A stretch of DNA of 64,000 nt from Paratrimastix pyriformis. Taxonomy: Eukaryota > Preaxostyla > Paratrimastigidae. A program made the position numbers and the translations under genes. Under the pieces are notes generated by a model. The model was not told the DNA's origin. It saw only the letters and a program-made list of their open reading frames with translations, and made no database searches. Below are positions 53,624-64,000 of the stretch, piece after piece (position 1 is the stretch's first letter; each line of letters opens with the position of its first letter). Where the stretch lies: NCBI GenBank assembly GCA_027972325.1, contig JAPMOS010000004.1:372001-436000 (forward strand), read 5' to 3'.

Positions 53624-56600
53624 ATGACTGAGAACAATTCTTTGAACGAGACCCCTGTGCCTTTTGACAGAATAACAATTTCTCCTGCGCCAAGTTCCTC
53701 ATCGGAGCGGGTGTTCCAGGACTCTGAAATCAATCTGGACAGGCTCCGTGAGTGGATTCGCTGCATCTGCGTTATCACATTCCACCTTGAAATTGGTCAA
53801 GTATGCGAGGATCAGTACCCTCCAGGGACGCTCACAAGAGAAGAGGAAATGAATCTCAATTTCCTCTCCTTCCCCGACTCGAACAGCACCGAGGTTGGGG
53901 ATAGTGTTTTTACGGTTCGCCTGAAGCATGAAGGGAACGAGTTCCTTTATGGGCACTGCTTCTTCCGCCAACAAGAAGGTGTGTCCCGAGGACCCTTTTC
54001 CTTTCGCAGACCGCTCACTCTCCCTCTCACTCGCCCCACCTACACTCGCCTCTCCGCCCCACCCCCTCCCAGACCAATCGCGTGCCCGGGGCTATTATCA
54101 GAAATCTGTGGTCATCGTGACCCACCTCCCGTACCTGCCGCTCTTTCAAAGCGCAGTCAGGATTATCGGGCCCATGATTCGCGACTTTGGCCCGTCGCTC
54201 TGCGAGGCCGTCTGCCACAACATTGCCCGCTGGTCTGTGGCTGCTTCCCCCGCGACCAAGCAACATCACATCATCACACCCTCGGCAGGCCACCACACAG
54301 CCACGGAGCCAACGGGACCCTCCTCGAGTTGCCCCTCTTGGGGCAATGTATATACACCCACCTCCCCCCCCAGCCCCTGCTTCCCTCCATCTTGGCCCCA
54401 TCCTCGTCGCTCCAACCCGGGCCCGGGCCTCCAGCCGGCAACCCTGCCCCCCTTGTCACTGTTGTTTCTGCTGCCCCAGCCGGCACCCGCGGCCAGTCCA
54501 ACTTATTCCCCACCACCGCCGCAACCGCAACCGCCGCCGCCGCCACCACCACCGCTGCCACCGCGACCGCCACTTCCACTGCTCCCGCCCCAGCGGCTAG
54601 CGCTCCTGTCCCCGTCCGGAGCCCGGCACTCACAATCAGCGTCGGGGCCCCCACCCCCGAGCCCACAGGGACGCCCCTTTCCACCCCGCCCTCCACCCCC
54701 AGTATGACCGGGGCCCCCGAGCCGCCATCCACCCCGCGCCCCATCCCGCTCTACTGGGGCGTGACGGCCCCGCACTGCTCCATGCCCAACGTGACCCTGG
54801 GCACAGGGGTTGGCCTTTCACCCCACCTGGCGGCCGCTGTGGGCCAGAGTTCCCTGGCCTCGACGGCCGCCCTGCAGAGCGACCCTGCCACAGTGGATGT
54901 GGCGGCGGCGCTGGGGCCGGCCCTCCTGCCCACCCTGGGCCATCTCTGGGAACTGGCCCTTACGGGACAGCCCGTGCTGGTCCTCGCTCCGAACCCCATC
55001 ACGGCCACCCAGGCCGTCTTCGCCCTGGTCAGTCTCATCCACCCGGTCCGTCGACCCTGCCCACCCACCCGCTCTCTCGCCGCGCGATCCCATCATGCCA
55101 CCTGCTCGCACGCATGCATGCATCGCTCGCCCACCCACCCACCCGCCCGTTCCACCCCTCGCCGGACAGCTTCCCTACGGGTGCGACTACCGGCCCTACT
55201 TCACCATCTACGACCCGGACTTCCGCCAGATGTGCGAGGCCTTCAACAAGCCAGTCATGATGCCTCCCAACCCGCCCTCCCCCGGCACCACCCCGCCCAC
55301 CACCCCCACATCCACCTCGGCCCCCGCCCTGCCCGCCGGGGCCCCGGGTGCCCCAGAGGCCGAGGGCGGCTCGCCGGAGCGGCCCCTCGACCAGCAGCAG
55401 CAGCAGCAGCCCGGCTTGGCCACCCCCAGGCCGCCCCCACCGGCCCAGCGGTGACGGTTTGTGCGCCTGCCGCCTCGTATGCGGGGAGGTGGGGGGTGGG
55501 GGGGGAAGTCTCTGGCGGGTCAGAGGGGGCCGGAGGAACGATTGCCATTTCCGCGATGCTGCGGCGTTGGAACCGGCCTCGCTCATGACCCTTTGTTTCT
55601 CGCCTCGGCCTGCCGCGCCCGCCCCCCTGCAGCCCCAGCAGACCTCGCCCAAGGCACCCCCAGCGGCCGCCCGGCCGCCACCCGCAGTCATCGTCGGGGC
55701 GACCAACCCGTACTTCCACAAGATGCTCAAGCACTGGCCATACATCCTCTTCGTGGGCAAGTGGGACCCGTCCGCCGCTGCTCCCTTCCCTTCTATGCTG
55801 CCCCACTCACGCGCCCTGCCCCGCTTGGCCAAGGCAGCAATGCAGCCCAGGTTCCTCCCAGGCTCCCAACACACCACGCGGCACGGCCTGCTCATCATCA
55901 TCGCTCCTCCTCCTCCTCCTCCTCCTCCTCCCCTCTCCGCTGGCTGCCGCAGGCCCAAGGGCAGCCGGCCCCTCTCGAGCGGCCTGCCCGCGTACGCCCA
56001 CAAGGAGGAGCTCAGCACAGCCCAGAAGCCGCTCCTGGCCAAGAGCAAGGCCCTTGCCAAGGCCATCGCCGAGGCCACCTCGGCTGCCCTCCGCGCCCAG
56101 GGCTCCACCGCCTCGGCCAGCGCCAAGGAGGCCGCCGGTCCGCAGCCCTCAGCCCCATCCCCCGGGCCGCCCTGCCTGACGCATGCCCTGGCCTGACTGG
56201 CCCGTGCCCCCAGGGCGTGTCTCTGACCTCCCAACCCGGAGGCCCATCCCATGCATGCTCTTTCTTCCCCCGATGGGTCTTGTCGGGTAGCGGCCGCCTC
56301 GGGGGCCATCCGGCGGTACTTCGCCGAGCAGACGCGGGCCTTCCTGGCCCCCTTCGAGGCCTACTTCCGGGCCCACCTCCCCCCCGCCCCTCCCGGCGCC
56401 CTCCCAACGTCTGCACACGCACACACACAACAGCCCCCAGCACGTATCGCAGCACGTACGGCAGCACGCACGACACACCGGGCCAACCACAACACGCATG
56501 CCTTCCTCCGCCTGCCTTCATGCCGCATTCTGGCCTCGTGCCCTCGCTTGGTGGCGGGCGCAGCCCACGAAACCCCTTCGGGACGCCGCCTCAGCTGCCG

Positions 56601-57827
56601 CTCTTCCCCCGGGAGGCATTCCTCAAGGCCATCCGCGAGAAGGGTCCGCCCCCATACACTCCCCTCCCGGAGCACATTCCCCACCCTCATCGCCCCCACG
56701 CGCGCCGACCCTCCACGCACATACACCCCTCCGGTGGGGGAGCCAATCAAGCACATGGCTTACCGTCCCTTCCCTGGGTGTCTCTGCTCTGCGGGGCGCA
56801 GTGCCGCCCGGGCTGCCGGCCTCCTCCCGGCCGGCTGCTGTGGCCGAGCTGTATCGGCGCTTCCTGGACTCGCCCAACTGGGCCGGCTACCTCGCCCTCC
56901 GCACCGAGGCCCGCCGGGTCGAGCTGGCCGCCCTCTACGAGCAGGCCGCCTTCGACGTCCGTGCCCCCCCCCCCCCCCCCCCCACTCTCTCTCTCCTGAG
57001 ATGATGATGATGATGAGGCTTGGCCCACACACGGACGTCGCCCCCTTCCGCTCGGTCCCCCATCCCTCCCATCCCCGCCGTCCCGTCCCGTCCCGTCCCG
57101 CCCTGTCCTGCAGTGCCGGGTGGATCTGCTGGTGAAGAGCATGGATGAGCTTTCCCGTGTGGACCTCTTCATCGGCATCGGCCAGTGCGTCGTCCGTGCG
57201 CCCGCCTCCTCGCCCGGCATACCCCCCGCCTCGCCACCGCCCCTCCGCCACCGCCTCATCCTCGCTGCCCCCCATCCGCCGTGCCCCCGCCAGGAGAACG
57301 AGTGTGAGCACCGGCAGCAGTTCGACGACCCCTACCGGCCCGAGCTGCCCGCCTACCTGCGCGAGGCGCGCCTGGGGCGGCTGCGGGCGCACCTGCGCAC
57401 GGTGATGGACTCGCTGCCCCCCGACCTGCAGCAGTCCATCACCACGGGCAACCGGTGGCGCGACGAGGGCGGCCTGCCTCACCCGCCCACCCCGGGCAAC
57501 TCGCCGCTGCTGTCGCACCACTCCCCCGGCAGCATGCGCTTCCTGGGGACCTCGCCCAGCCCCCTGATGGGCGACCTGGCCGGCTCCCTGGATGGCATCT
57601 CGCCCGCCCACCGCCGGACCCACAGCCGCCTGCGCGAGATGGAGGTGGCCACGGGCGACCTCGGGTCCAGCATCATCTCCACCCCCATCCGGCGGACCGC
57701 ATCCCCGCTGGCATCCCCCGACGCGGCCTCGTTCCGCTTCGCCCGGAGCATGCCCACCATCCCGCCCCTCGCCTTCGTGCCCCCATCCCCACAGCCACAG
57801 CAGCGGCCAAACCCAACGGGCCAATAG
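53624..57827 (+). CDS. DENND6: DENND6-family DENN-domain Rab exchange factor
   Basis: About nine exons. Exon 1 has RLREWIRCICVITFHLEIGQ, NLNFLSFPDSN and FTVRLKHEGNEFLYGHCFFR, the upstream DENN of this family. Next come RGYYQKSVVIVTHLPYLPLF and GPSLCEAVCHNIARW, then LWELALTGQPVLVLAPNPIT, LPYGCDYRPYFTIYDPDF, VIVGATNPYFHKMLKHWPYI, IRRYFAEQTRAFLAPFEAYF, LYRRFLDSPNWAGYLALRTE, a CRVDLLVKSMDELSRVDLFI block and YLREARLGRLRAHLRTVMDS with LPPDLQQSI. DENND6 activates Rab14-type GTPases in endocytic recycling; this is inferred from the family. Pro-rich inserts (for example 54360-54720) and a Ser/Pro tail of about 110 residues are extra. Donors GTCCGT recur. The start is the ATG after which the family N-terminus follows directly. 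Confidence 0.9.
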
Positions 57828-57940
57828 TTCGCAGCCTCTAGGGGCTTGTTTCGCGTTATGTTATCTTTTGCCGGCTTTTTTCTTCTCAGTTGAGGGAACA
57901 GAGAGCATTCCCCGACACCCCCCCTTTCCCGCCGGCAGCC

Positions 57941-59248
57941 ATGCCGTGCTTTCGTTTCTCTCTGGGCGGCTTTCTGACGGGTTTGCCGCTTCTGGGTCAT
58001 TGGGCACGATCACGAAGGGACGCTGCGAGGGACTGCGCCGCCGCGCACGTCCCTGTCAACGCCGATCCCCCTGCGGGGCTTGTCGGCTGTCATCTCGTCG
58101 TCGTGGAGGAGCCTGTGGCCAAAGACAGTTGTTCTTATCGAGGGCGCAATCTTCCCTTGGTAAATCGGCCAACGAGACCGGCCGACTCGCGCTCTGATGA
58201 TGCACTTCAGCAATGTCCATCTCTCGCCACTCCGTCGGGCGAACCGGATCGGCTGGCTTCTCGCAGTGAGCAGCTGCTAAGTCCGAGTGAAAGTGACCGG
58301 ATCGATCCCCACCATCGTTCTTCTTCACTCGATGTATCAAGATTGCCTCCTTCCATCCGGCCTTCAACTTCAACGGTTCCACCCCCAGCTGTCATTCCCC
58401 AATCGCCTCCCAATATCCCAAGTTCTGCCCCACTCCACGATCTACTGCTCGCCGCACCTCCGGACGCGAGGCTCGCTACCTGTGGCTTCTTCCACCAGGA
58501 CCACTCGTGCTACATCACTTCCACCCTTTTCGCGCTGTTTGGTCCCCACGAGTGCTGTGACAGGGAATTTCTTGTCGATTCCACACCCCCCACAACCGCA
58601 GGTCGGTACCCGTGTCCTGTCTTCCCTTCCCCCGCCCCTTCTCTCACCCGCCACCCACCCACGCCTTCAACCCCCATAGGAATCACGGCCCGCCGGCAGC
58701 TCATCAACCGGCTCTTGGTGCCACTCCGGGCGGGTAGGCCAGTCCCGCATGAGGACCTGGCCATGTACCGCAAGTTCCTCACCCTCGAGGCCGGGCTGCG
58801 GGTCGGCTTCCCCTGCCAGCTGCTGCCCCTGCCCCCGCTCTGGTTCATCAGCCCAGGTCCGGAAAAGCCTTGGAATGACTCGCTGATGCCCCCGCCGCAG
58901 TGGGCGCGCCCGTCCGGGTGTTGATCTCCGATCCGCAAGGCAGCCTCGAAGCCGCCTACAACCGGAAGGCCACGACCGCGCTCAGCTTCGACGAAGATCC
59001 GATGCAGATCTCGTTCGAGCAAGACCCCTTGCCCCAGCCCCGGTTCCCTCTGCCCCCCTCCACGGAGTGGCAGATCACCGGGCAGACGGGGGCATCTTAT
59101 GTGGTCCGTTGGCCCGCCAAGCCGTATCCCGTGAAACAGAGTCTCGGGCGCCCATACAAATATCACCCGTCTTCCGGGGGAAAAGATGAGGGGCGTCGTC
59201 CTCACTTTGCGGGCCCTCTGCTCCTCCTGCTCCCCTTCCCCTCCTCCA

Positions 59249-59285
<37 letters not shown>

Positions 59286-60298
59286 AGCTGTCACGCCGCC
59301 CCCAGTACCGGGTGGAGCAGTCGGATGCTTGCGAGTTCGTCGAAGGCCTGCTGAACCTGCTCGGGGTCCGGTGCCTCTACGCTCTGGCTCCCCTCGTGGG
59401 CTCCGCAGCACGAGCGGGCGGCGCAGAATCTGTCGCGCGGCCAGCGCAGGTCTCGTCGAGACCCCTTCCCGCAGATGAGCGCCAACACTCCCTCCCCCCC
59501 ACTTCGTCAGGAGGGCGACCTGTGCTTCCGCCTGGGCGTGGCTGCTCTTAAACGGATGCCCGAAGGCACCGACCTGGAGAGCCTTGTCCTGGCGACCCTG
59601 CATGAGTCTGTCCCCAGGGCGGGCCAGGCCGGGGGGATACAGTCAGACTTCCTGCTCTCGCGGGCGCGGCAGCCCTCACTTCCTCGTGTCCGAGAAGCTC
59701 CACGCGTTCATTGCTTATGCCGCACACGCCCGTCCTCACTCGCTCGCCAGGGCGGAGTTGGTCCCACTGGCATCGGTTTTGCTCTTCTCGCTGGAACGCC
59801 GCCGGAGTAATGGTCTGGCCCAAATCTGACCCCTTTTCGGACACTGACCCCCACCAGGCCCCGACTACAGCAAGCTGGTCGTGCCATTCCGCCTGACCCG
59901 GCTGGGCGGTACTCCTTTTGTCTTGCGCTCCGCTGTTGTCCATCGAGGTGATCATTACTATGCTTGTTGTCGCCTGTCTCCAGGCAAGGGCACCTCACGA
60001 GGTGATGGCCTTGCTGCGGCGGATCAGAATTCGCCCCAGCAGAATTCAGCAAGTCTCGACCCCGCAGGCGATCGCTGGGTCCTGTTCGACGACAAGGTCC
60101 GCTGGTGAGCGTTGTTTCGCCATTCATCACTTTGACCTCTTTAAGGTCCGACCGATTGTTCCAGATTCGCTCTACGAGCCGCGAATCACGGTATGCGACT
60201 CTCCGGAGACATTGCACCGATGGATCGATACACATGGCGTCTTTTTCGTTTACACTCGAGAAGATTGTTCAGACTCCTCGCCATTGGAGGCTCACTGA
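57941..60298 (+). CDS. CYLD-like ubiquitin-specific protease
   Basis: A Ser/Pro-rich N-terminal part is followed by the catalytic Cys box CGFFHQDHSCYITSTLFALF, close to CYLD (NSCYLDSTLFCLF). Further exons give RRQLINRLLVPLRAGRPVPH (as in CYLD after the Cys box), YRVEQSDACEFVEGLLNLLG (the QxDxxEF box), then RLGGTPFVLRSAVVHRGDHY followed by YACCRL (His box) and DRWVLFDDK. A last exon with GTCCGC donor before it ends VFFVYTRED. The enzyme should remove ubiquitin chains; CYLD prefers Lys63 and linear chains, but that specificity cannot be read here. Exons between 58900 and 59880 are poorly resolved, and a C36 run lies in one intron (59250-59285). The start is uncertain; 57941 is the first in-frame ATG with an upstream stop-free context. 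Confidence 0.72.
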
Positions 60299-60886
60299 AA
60301 CACAATGGGCTTTTCCGCCGTCACAGAAGCGTAAATCCCCCAAACAACCCGTTGGCTCTTTCTCTCCTCGTCGTGTCCCGATTTGCCTATTTGGTGGGAT
60401 GATTGGTGGGGAGGGTGAATGGGAGTCAAACCTTTTGTTGGGCTCCCGCGAAGTGACGAGTTCCGGCCACCCTGATTTCTACTCGCATTCCATGCCATGC
60501 CCACCCAACATCGCTTCGCGCTGATCGCGCGACCGTCCCTCGATCGGTGCCGGCTCTGCCAGGCCCCCAGGGAGCAGACCGACCTTCTTTGCCCAGTCAT
60601 CCAGCCTCTTCTCCAACCTCCGGGAGGGTCTGGGGGATCCGGAGGCTCGAACCACACGAAGCCTTGACCAACCTCGGCATCCACTGCCTCTGGCCGGTGA
60701 TCGCCCAACCCACATCTTCCCGCGAACCCACATCGCCTCGGACCTCTTCTCCCTATTTCGATTCACTGAAAGCATGCCGATCCCGTTTTCCTAAACTTTT
60801 CCGAGACCTCGGCGTGACGAGTTCCGGCCGAGTGGGCTGCAGTGGATATGTCCTTTTAGGTTTGGTCGATACTGTCGGCTGGACGA
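60299..60886. other. Region between the USP gene and the next gene, with a 56-residue frame and a 16-bp direct repeat
   Basis: About 590 bases. A frame of 56 residues at 60497-60667 (+) starts MPTQHRFALIARPSLDRCRL and contains CQAPREQTDLLCPVIQPLLQ; it may be an exon but is not recognised. The sequence GTGACGAGTTCCGGCC occurs twice, at about 60454-60469 and 60814-60829. No other feature is seen. Confidence 0.35.
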
Positions 60887-61711
60887 ATGGAGTCTGAAAC
60901 TGCGGTTACCTTCGATGGTTTCGGGCTTTCTGTCGAAGTTGATGGAATCCCAAAGACAATCCTTGAAGTGGAAGGATGGAAATCGATCGTTCCTGATGAG
61001 GGAAAGAATTTTGCTTTGCGTGTCAATAACTCAACCGACAGACCTGTTCTTGTCCAAATATTTGTTGATGGAATCTCTGTAATGGGAGGAGACCGATATA
61101 TTTTGGCACCCCATCAACAGACAATTTGTCGTGGATTCGCTGTCTGCATTTGCCGCAGCTTCATCTTCATTCTCGCGGTTCTCTTAGAAAGATCAAGAAA
61201 CAGTCACGCGTTTTGTTTTTGGACGCGCACAGGCCAGTGTTTTGTCTCAGAGGGATGTCTGACCATCTCTTCTCCATCTCAGGCCATCACGGGCCGCCAT
61301 GCGCAACTGTCTACATGCCAACACGATATTGGCCTGATTCGTGCTGTGTTTTATGCCACCGAAGCGGCTGGACCTCGTGCGCAACCTGTGTCTGGCCCTT
61401 TTACTGGGGCAGCCCCGGTGAAGGCGTGCACAGTCGATCAAGATAACCTCAAAAAAACGAACGCCCTCATCTTGGAAGGTGAACGGATTCGGGACCCAAC
61501 CTATTATTCCGAGACGCAATATCGCACTTTGGCTCGGTTGGCCGAGGTCCGCATCCCCATCTTCCTTCACCCTGTGACCCCTTCTAGCTTGAAATCCGGT
61601 ACAACGTGGTTGCAGCCCCGACACGGGCGCTCGCAAATGACCAGGGTGATGCAGATGCTGGTCAGCGTATTTTCCCTCCCAGTAAATTCGCTATTTTGCT
61701 CCTCCACTTAG
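60887..61711 (+). CDS. Protein with a bacterial-type all-beta domain, function unknown
   Basis: Three or more exons. Exon 1 has ESETAVTFDGFGLSVEVDG, then NFALRVNNSTDRPVLVQIFV followed by DGISVMGGDRYILAPHQQTI. After a 48-bp intron (donor GTCTGC) come VTRFVFGRAQASVLSQRD and, after a second intron (donor GTCTGA, acceptor CTCAG), GRHAQLSTCQHDIGLIRAVF. This order (a beta sandwich with VDGxxVM and LxPxQ, then FxF and GVIxxxFY) matches, from memory, an uncharacterised domain common in bacteria. The last exon carries SETQYRTLARLAEVRIPIFL. The 3' end is uncertain: another intron with donor GTCAGC may precede the stop at 61709-61711. Confidence 0.5.
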   Translation: MESETAVTFDGFGLSVEVDGIPKTILEVEGWKSIVPDEGKNFALRVNNSTDRPVLVQIFVDGISVMGGDRYILAPHQQTICRGFAVCICRSFIFILAVLLERSRNSHAFCFWTRTGQCFVSEGCLTISSPSQAITGRHAQLSTCQHDIGLIRAVFYATEAAGPRAQPVSGPFTGAAPVKACTVDQDNLKKTNALILEGERIRDPTYYSETQYRTLARLAEVRIPIFLHPVTPSSLKSGTTWLQPRHGRSQMTRVMQMLVSVFSLPVNSLFCSST

Positions 61712-62147
61712 CGGGGTATTGAGAACTTGTGGGCCCGCTGCTGACGGGTGGTGTGCGCGAAGAATGATTTTCTCCTTCAACCAACCCTGACAGATGGTCG
61801 CCAGCTTCTCGATCCCACAGCCTCCCGCCTCACCTCAGTTTTCACCCCCCCCCCCCCCCCCCCCCCCCCCGAATCTCTCCGAAATTACGATGTGGAATGT
61901 CTTGGGCCAATGTATTGATCAATCGTCGTGTCAGCTGAGAGGGTTTGAAGAGCAGGAGGGGGAAAGAAGAGCCGCAGAGAAATCAGAATGAAAGCGCATT
62001 GCCACCAGATCGGAATAGGGGCACATTTCCACCCAATGTACTGAAGATGGGGCGCATTTTTTTTGAATTCACACGAGAGCTCGCAGCGCAGCTCAGCAAC
62101 TGCTGCCTGCGATCGACCCAACCAAAAGCATGTCAAGGTGACAAGAC
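61712..62147. other. Intergenic region with a run of 26 C
   Basis: This lies between two + strand genes. A pure C run occupies 61845-61870. Since such runs lie in introns elsewhere in the window, part of this stretch may be a leader or trailing intron; no exon is evident. Confidence 0.5.
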
Positions 62148-63444
62148 ATGGACGACCAAGCCTTGCGCGATCTTTTTTCGTTGACCGCCATCAAAGCCCG
62201 AAATTTATCGCAGGCCCTCCGCCCGAATGATCTCGAGGCTTTGAATTACATTCTCTACTCGACACCCCACGGGATCGAGTTTTGCTCGCGGGCCTTAAGC
62301 ACACCTGAAGGCGCCCGGGACTTTTCCAGCATGATCTCTGATATCGGAGTTTTCGCCAAGAACCACCCAGACCTCTTATCTCGACTCGCCGAGGTGATGG
62401 TTCCCGAAGTCCAGCAATGCATTTTCACGTCGTACCCGGGTCTGGCATCGTATGATTCCACGCTTCTGCTGCACAAACCGGTAGATCGCTGCAGAATTTT
62501 TGGGCCTGCTTTGGATACACTGATCAGAAGCCCCGATCTATTCATAGACATTATGAAGTCTTTTCTGCGCGTCCAATGGTTGGGCAACTACTGGAATCTC
62601 GTCATCGATTGGTTTGACTGCGCCCATTAGTCAATCTCTTCGACATTGTGATTCGCATAGGTTCACAGGCCACCTCACCGCACTTCCCCCAGTTGTGGTG
62701 GATCTGCTTCTTGCGTGCCCCGCATGCTCCGTGGCCCACTTGCAAAAGATCATCGCAGCCGGGGCAAATAAGCCCGAAAATCTTCTTTTGGCCATTCGTT
62801 CGCTCAGCCCCCGCCGCGCCGTCCTGACGGAAGGTCTGCCGATCCCCGTTCGCTCCTCATCCCCCAGCCCGGTCTCGACCACAGCCGAGTTGCAGTTCTT
62901 CTGCACGGCCATGATGGGGCGCCCCATCGAGCCTTCGCGTCTCGAGAGCAACAAGGCGGCACTCACGGCGTTTGCACAGTCGCCCCTGGCTGGCCCGCAC
63001 GCTTCCTCGCTGGTCTTGCATCCCCCGCCCACTGCTGTTTGCACCGGTTGCCCGCTTGGCGTCGGATGCGATCTCAATGATTTTCGTCTCGGTTTTCTCC
63101 TCTGAATCTGAAGCTGACGTTTTGGAGGTCCCCTCGGATGCCAACCATGCTACGGAGCGCATTGCAGGGCCACCTGGGCCTGAATACGGCCGTCCCCCAG
63201 GGTGTCATGCTCGACCTCGCCAGGGGTCAACGGGCCTTGGAGGTGCTGACCTTCCTGGGGGCCTGCTTCGAGCGCCCCGATATGCAGCCTCCCCCGCCCG
63301 ATGTGACCCGGGCCCTGCTGGCCGTCAACCAGCTCGATGTCGTCTCGTCCTTCTTGGAACGGTGCGGCCCCAAGTTGCCCTGCCTCACGGCGGATCAGTG
63401 CGCGGGTCTGCCGTGGCTGGGGCGGGAGATCTGAAAAGTGAAAT

Positions 63445-63482
<38 letters not shown>

Positions 63483-64000
63483 CTTCAAGTGCAAACGACA
63501 CGCCCTCCCCTCCTCCTCCTCCTCTTTGCCAGGTCTTCTGTCACTTGTTGCGACCGGCGAGCCTGTCTTTGGCCTATCGGCCGTGGCGGCCATGGATCGG
63601 GGCGTGGTGACGACCCTCTTCGAGCTGGGCCATCCCCTGGTTCGCGAGCAGCTGCTTGAGCGCCGCGATTTCCCACCGGATCTCCTCCCAAAGTCTGTGC
63701 CTGGCCTCCCACAGCCAATCATCCTCGCTGCACTCTGGCGGTGTAGAGTGCAGGCACGCACACGGTCCCAGGAGGCTGCCCTGTTTCGGTGCGCCCCGGA
63801 TCGCTCCCTGCAGCTGCAGGGCCTGCATTCTGGCGATCTGTCGGTGATGGAGGCCCTGGCGGCCAATCCTCGGTTGGACCCGGAGGTGCGCCGGAATCTC
63901 CTCAGTTTCAAGCACCCCAAGATGTTCAGAATCCTGCGGACACTGGCCTCCCGTCAAGACCTGACCCCGGCCGAGGTGATTGCCTTGGCAGAAATTCGGT
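62148..64000 (+). CDS. Unidentified alpha-helical protein, runs past the window end
   Basis: Exon 1 starts MDDQALRDLFSLTAIKARNL and reads through LLSRLAEVMVPEVQQCIFTS and PDLFIDIMKSFLRVQWLGNY. An intron with donor GTTTGA joins in phase to LPPVVVDLLLACPACSVAHL. Later exons have GLNTAVPQGVMLDLARGQRA, VLTFLGACFERPDMQ and, after an intron with a run of 38 G (63445-63482), DRGVVTTLFELGHPLVREQL, GDLSVMEALAANPRL and LSFKHPKMFRILRTLASRQD. The amphipathic helices suggest a HEAT- or ankyrin-like repeat fold. I recognise no family. The gene is incomplete at the 3' end. Confidence 0.55.

Noticed and set aside
1-64000. Bacterial origin, suggested by very high GC and bacterial-type enzymes
   Set aside because: Phase-consistent spliceosomal introns occur in almost every gene, and RPL34, TFIIS, Polo-like kinase, MON1 and DENND6 are eukaryotic.
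1-64000. Transposons, retroelements or virus-derived genes
   Set aside because: No reverse transcriptase, transposase, integrase or capsid-like motif and no terminal repeats were recognised on either strand.

Overview
The window is nuclear DNA of a GC-rich, intron-dense protist that appears to live without oxygen. The case for a eukaryote rests on spliced genes for RPL34, TFIIS, a Polo-like kinase, MON1 and DENND6. The case for an anaerobe rests on an ADP-forming acetyl-CoA synthetase and an [FeFe]-hydrogenase fused to a flavodoxin/NADPH-reductase module. This gene set fits a metamonad such as a Preaxostyla-type flagellate, but that placement is inference. No bacterial operons, tRNA genes, CRISPR arrays or intact mobile elements were seen.

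Layout. Positions 1-2277 (+) hold the 3' part of a PEP-utilising, phosphohistidine-domain enzyme. 3331-5951 (+) is a CCZ1/HPS4-family subunit that converges on MON1 (6482-12822, -). One MON1 intron carries a ~2.35-kb 15-bp minisatellite. Next come an F-box/SPRY-like gene (13089-14058, -), acetyl-CoA synthetase (14600-17009, -), a membrane-anchored cathepsin with Frizzled-like cysteine-rich modules (18195-20448, +) and TFIIS (20881-21992, +). TFIIS shares a TTAA double stop with ASNSD1 (21989-25345, -). A Nudix NADH pyrophosphatase (25364-26712, -) lies opposite a seven-helix membrane protein (26859-28118, +). RPL34 (28543-29091, -), a small multi-span protein (29967-30805, -), a Polo-like kinase (31380-36545, -), the hydrogenase fusion (36827-41487, -) and a secreted propeller-like protein of bacterial type (41810-43984, -) follow. 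On the + strand there is then a very large PAS/histidine kinase/receiver/cyclase-like hybrid (44292-51098). The last part has an SLX9-like gene (52763-53582, -), DENND6 (53624-57827, +), a CYLD-like deubiquitinase (57941-60298, +), a protein with a bacterial-type domain (60887-61711, +) and an unidentified helical-repeat gene that runs off the end (62148 onward, +).

Functional themes. Acetyl-CoA synthetase (substrate-level ATP from acetyl-CoA) and the hydrogenase fusion (electron disposal as H2) belong to the same anaerobic energy metabolism; the PEP-utilising enzyme may feed it. MON1, the CCZ1/HPS4 protein and DENND6 are all Rab-activating endomembrane proteins. The hybrid kinase and the seven-helix protein are signalling candidates.

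The most unusual general feature is splicing. Reading-phase-consistent introns mostly begin GTCCGY or GTCTG rather than GTRAGT, and two begin GCCCGT. Many introns contain pure C or G runs of 26-43 bases or short tandem repeats. Several conserved domains are in frame only if one base is added to a short homopolymer, so some apparent frame breaks are probably assembly errors.
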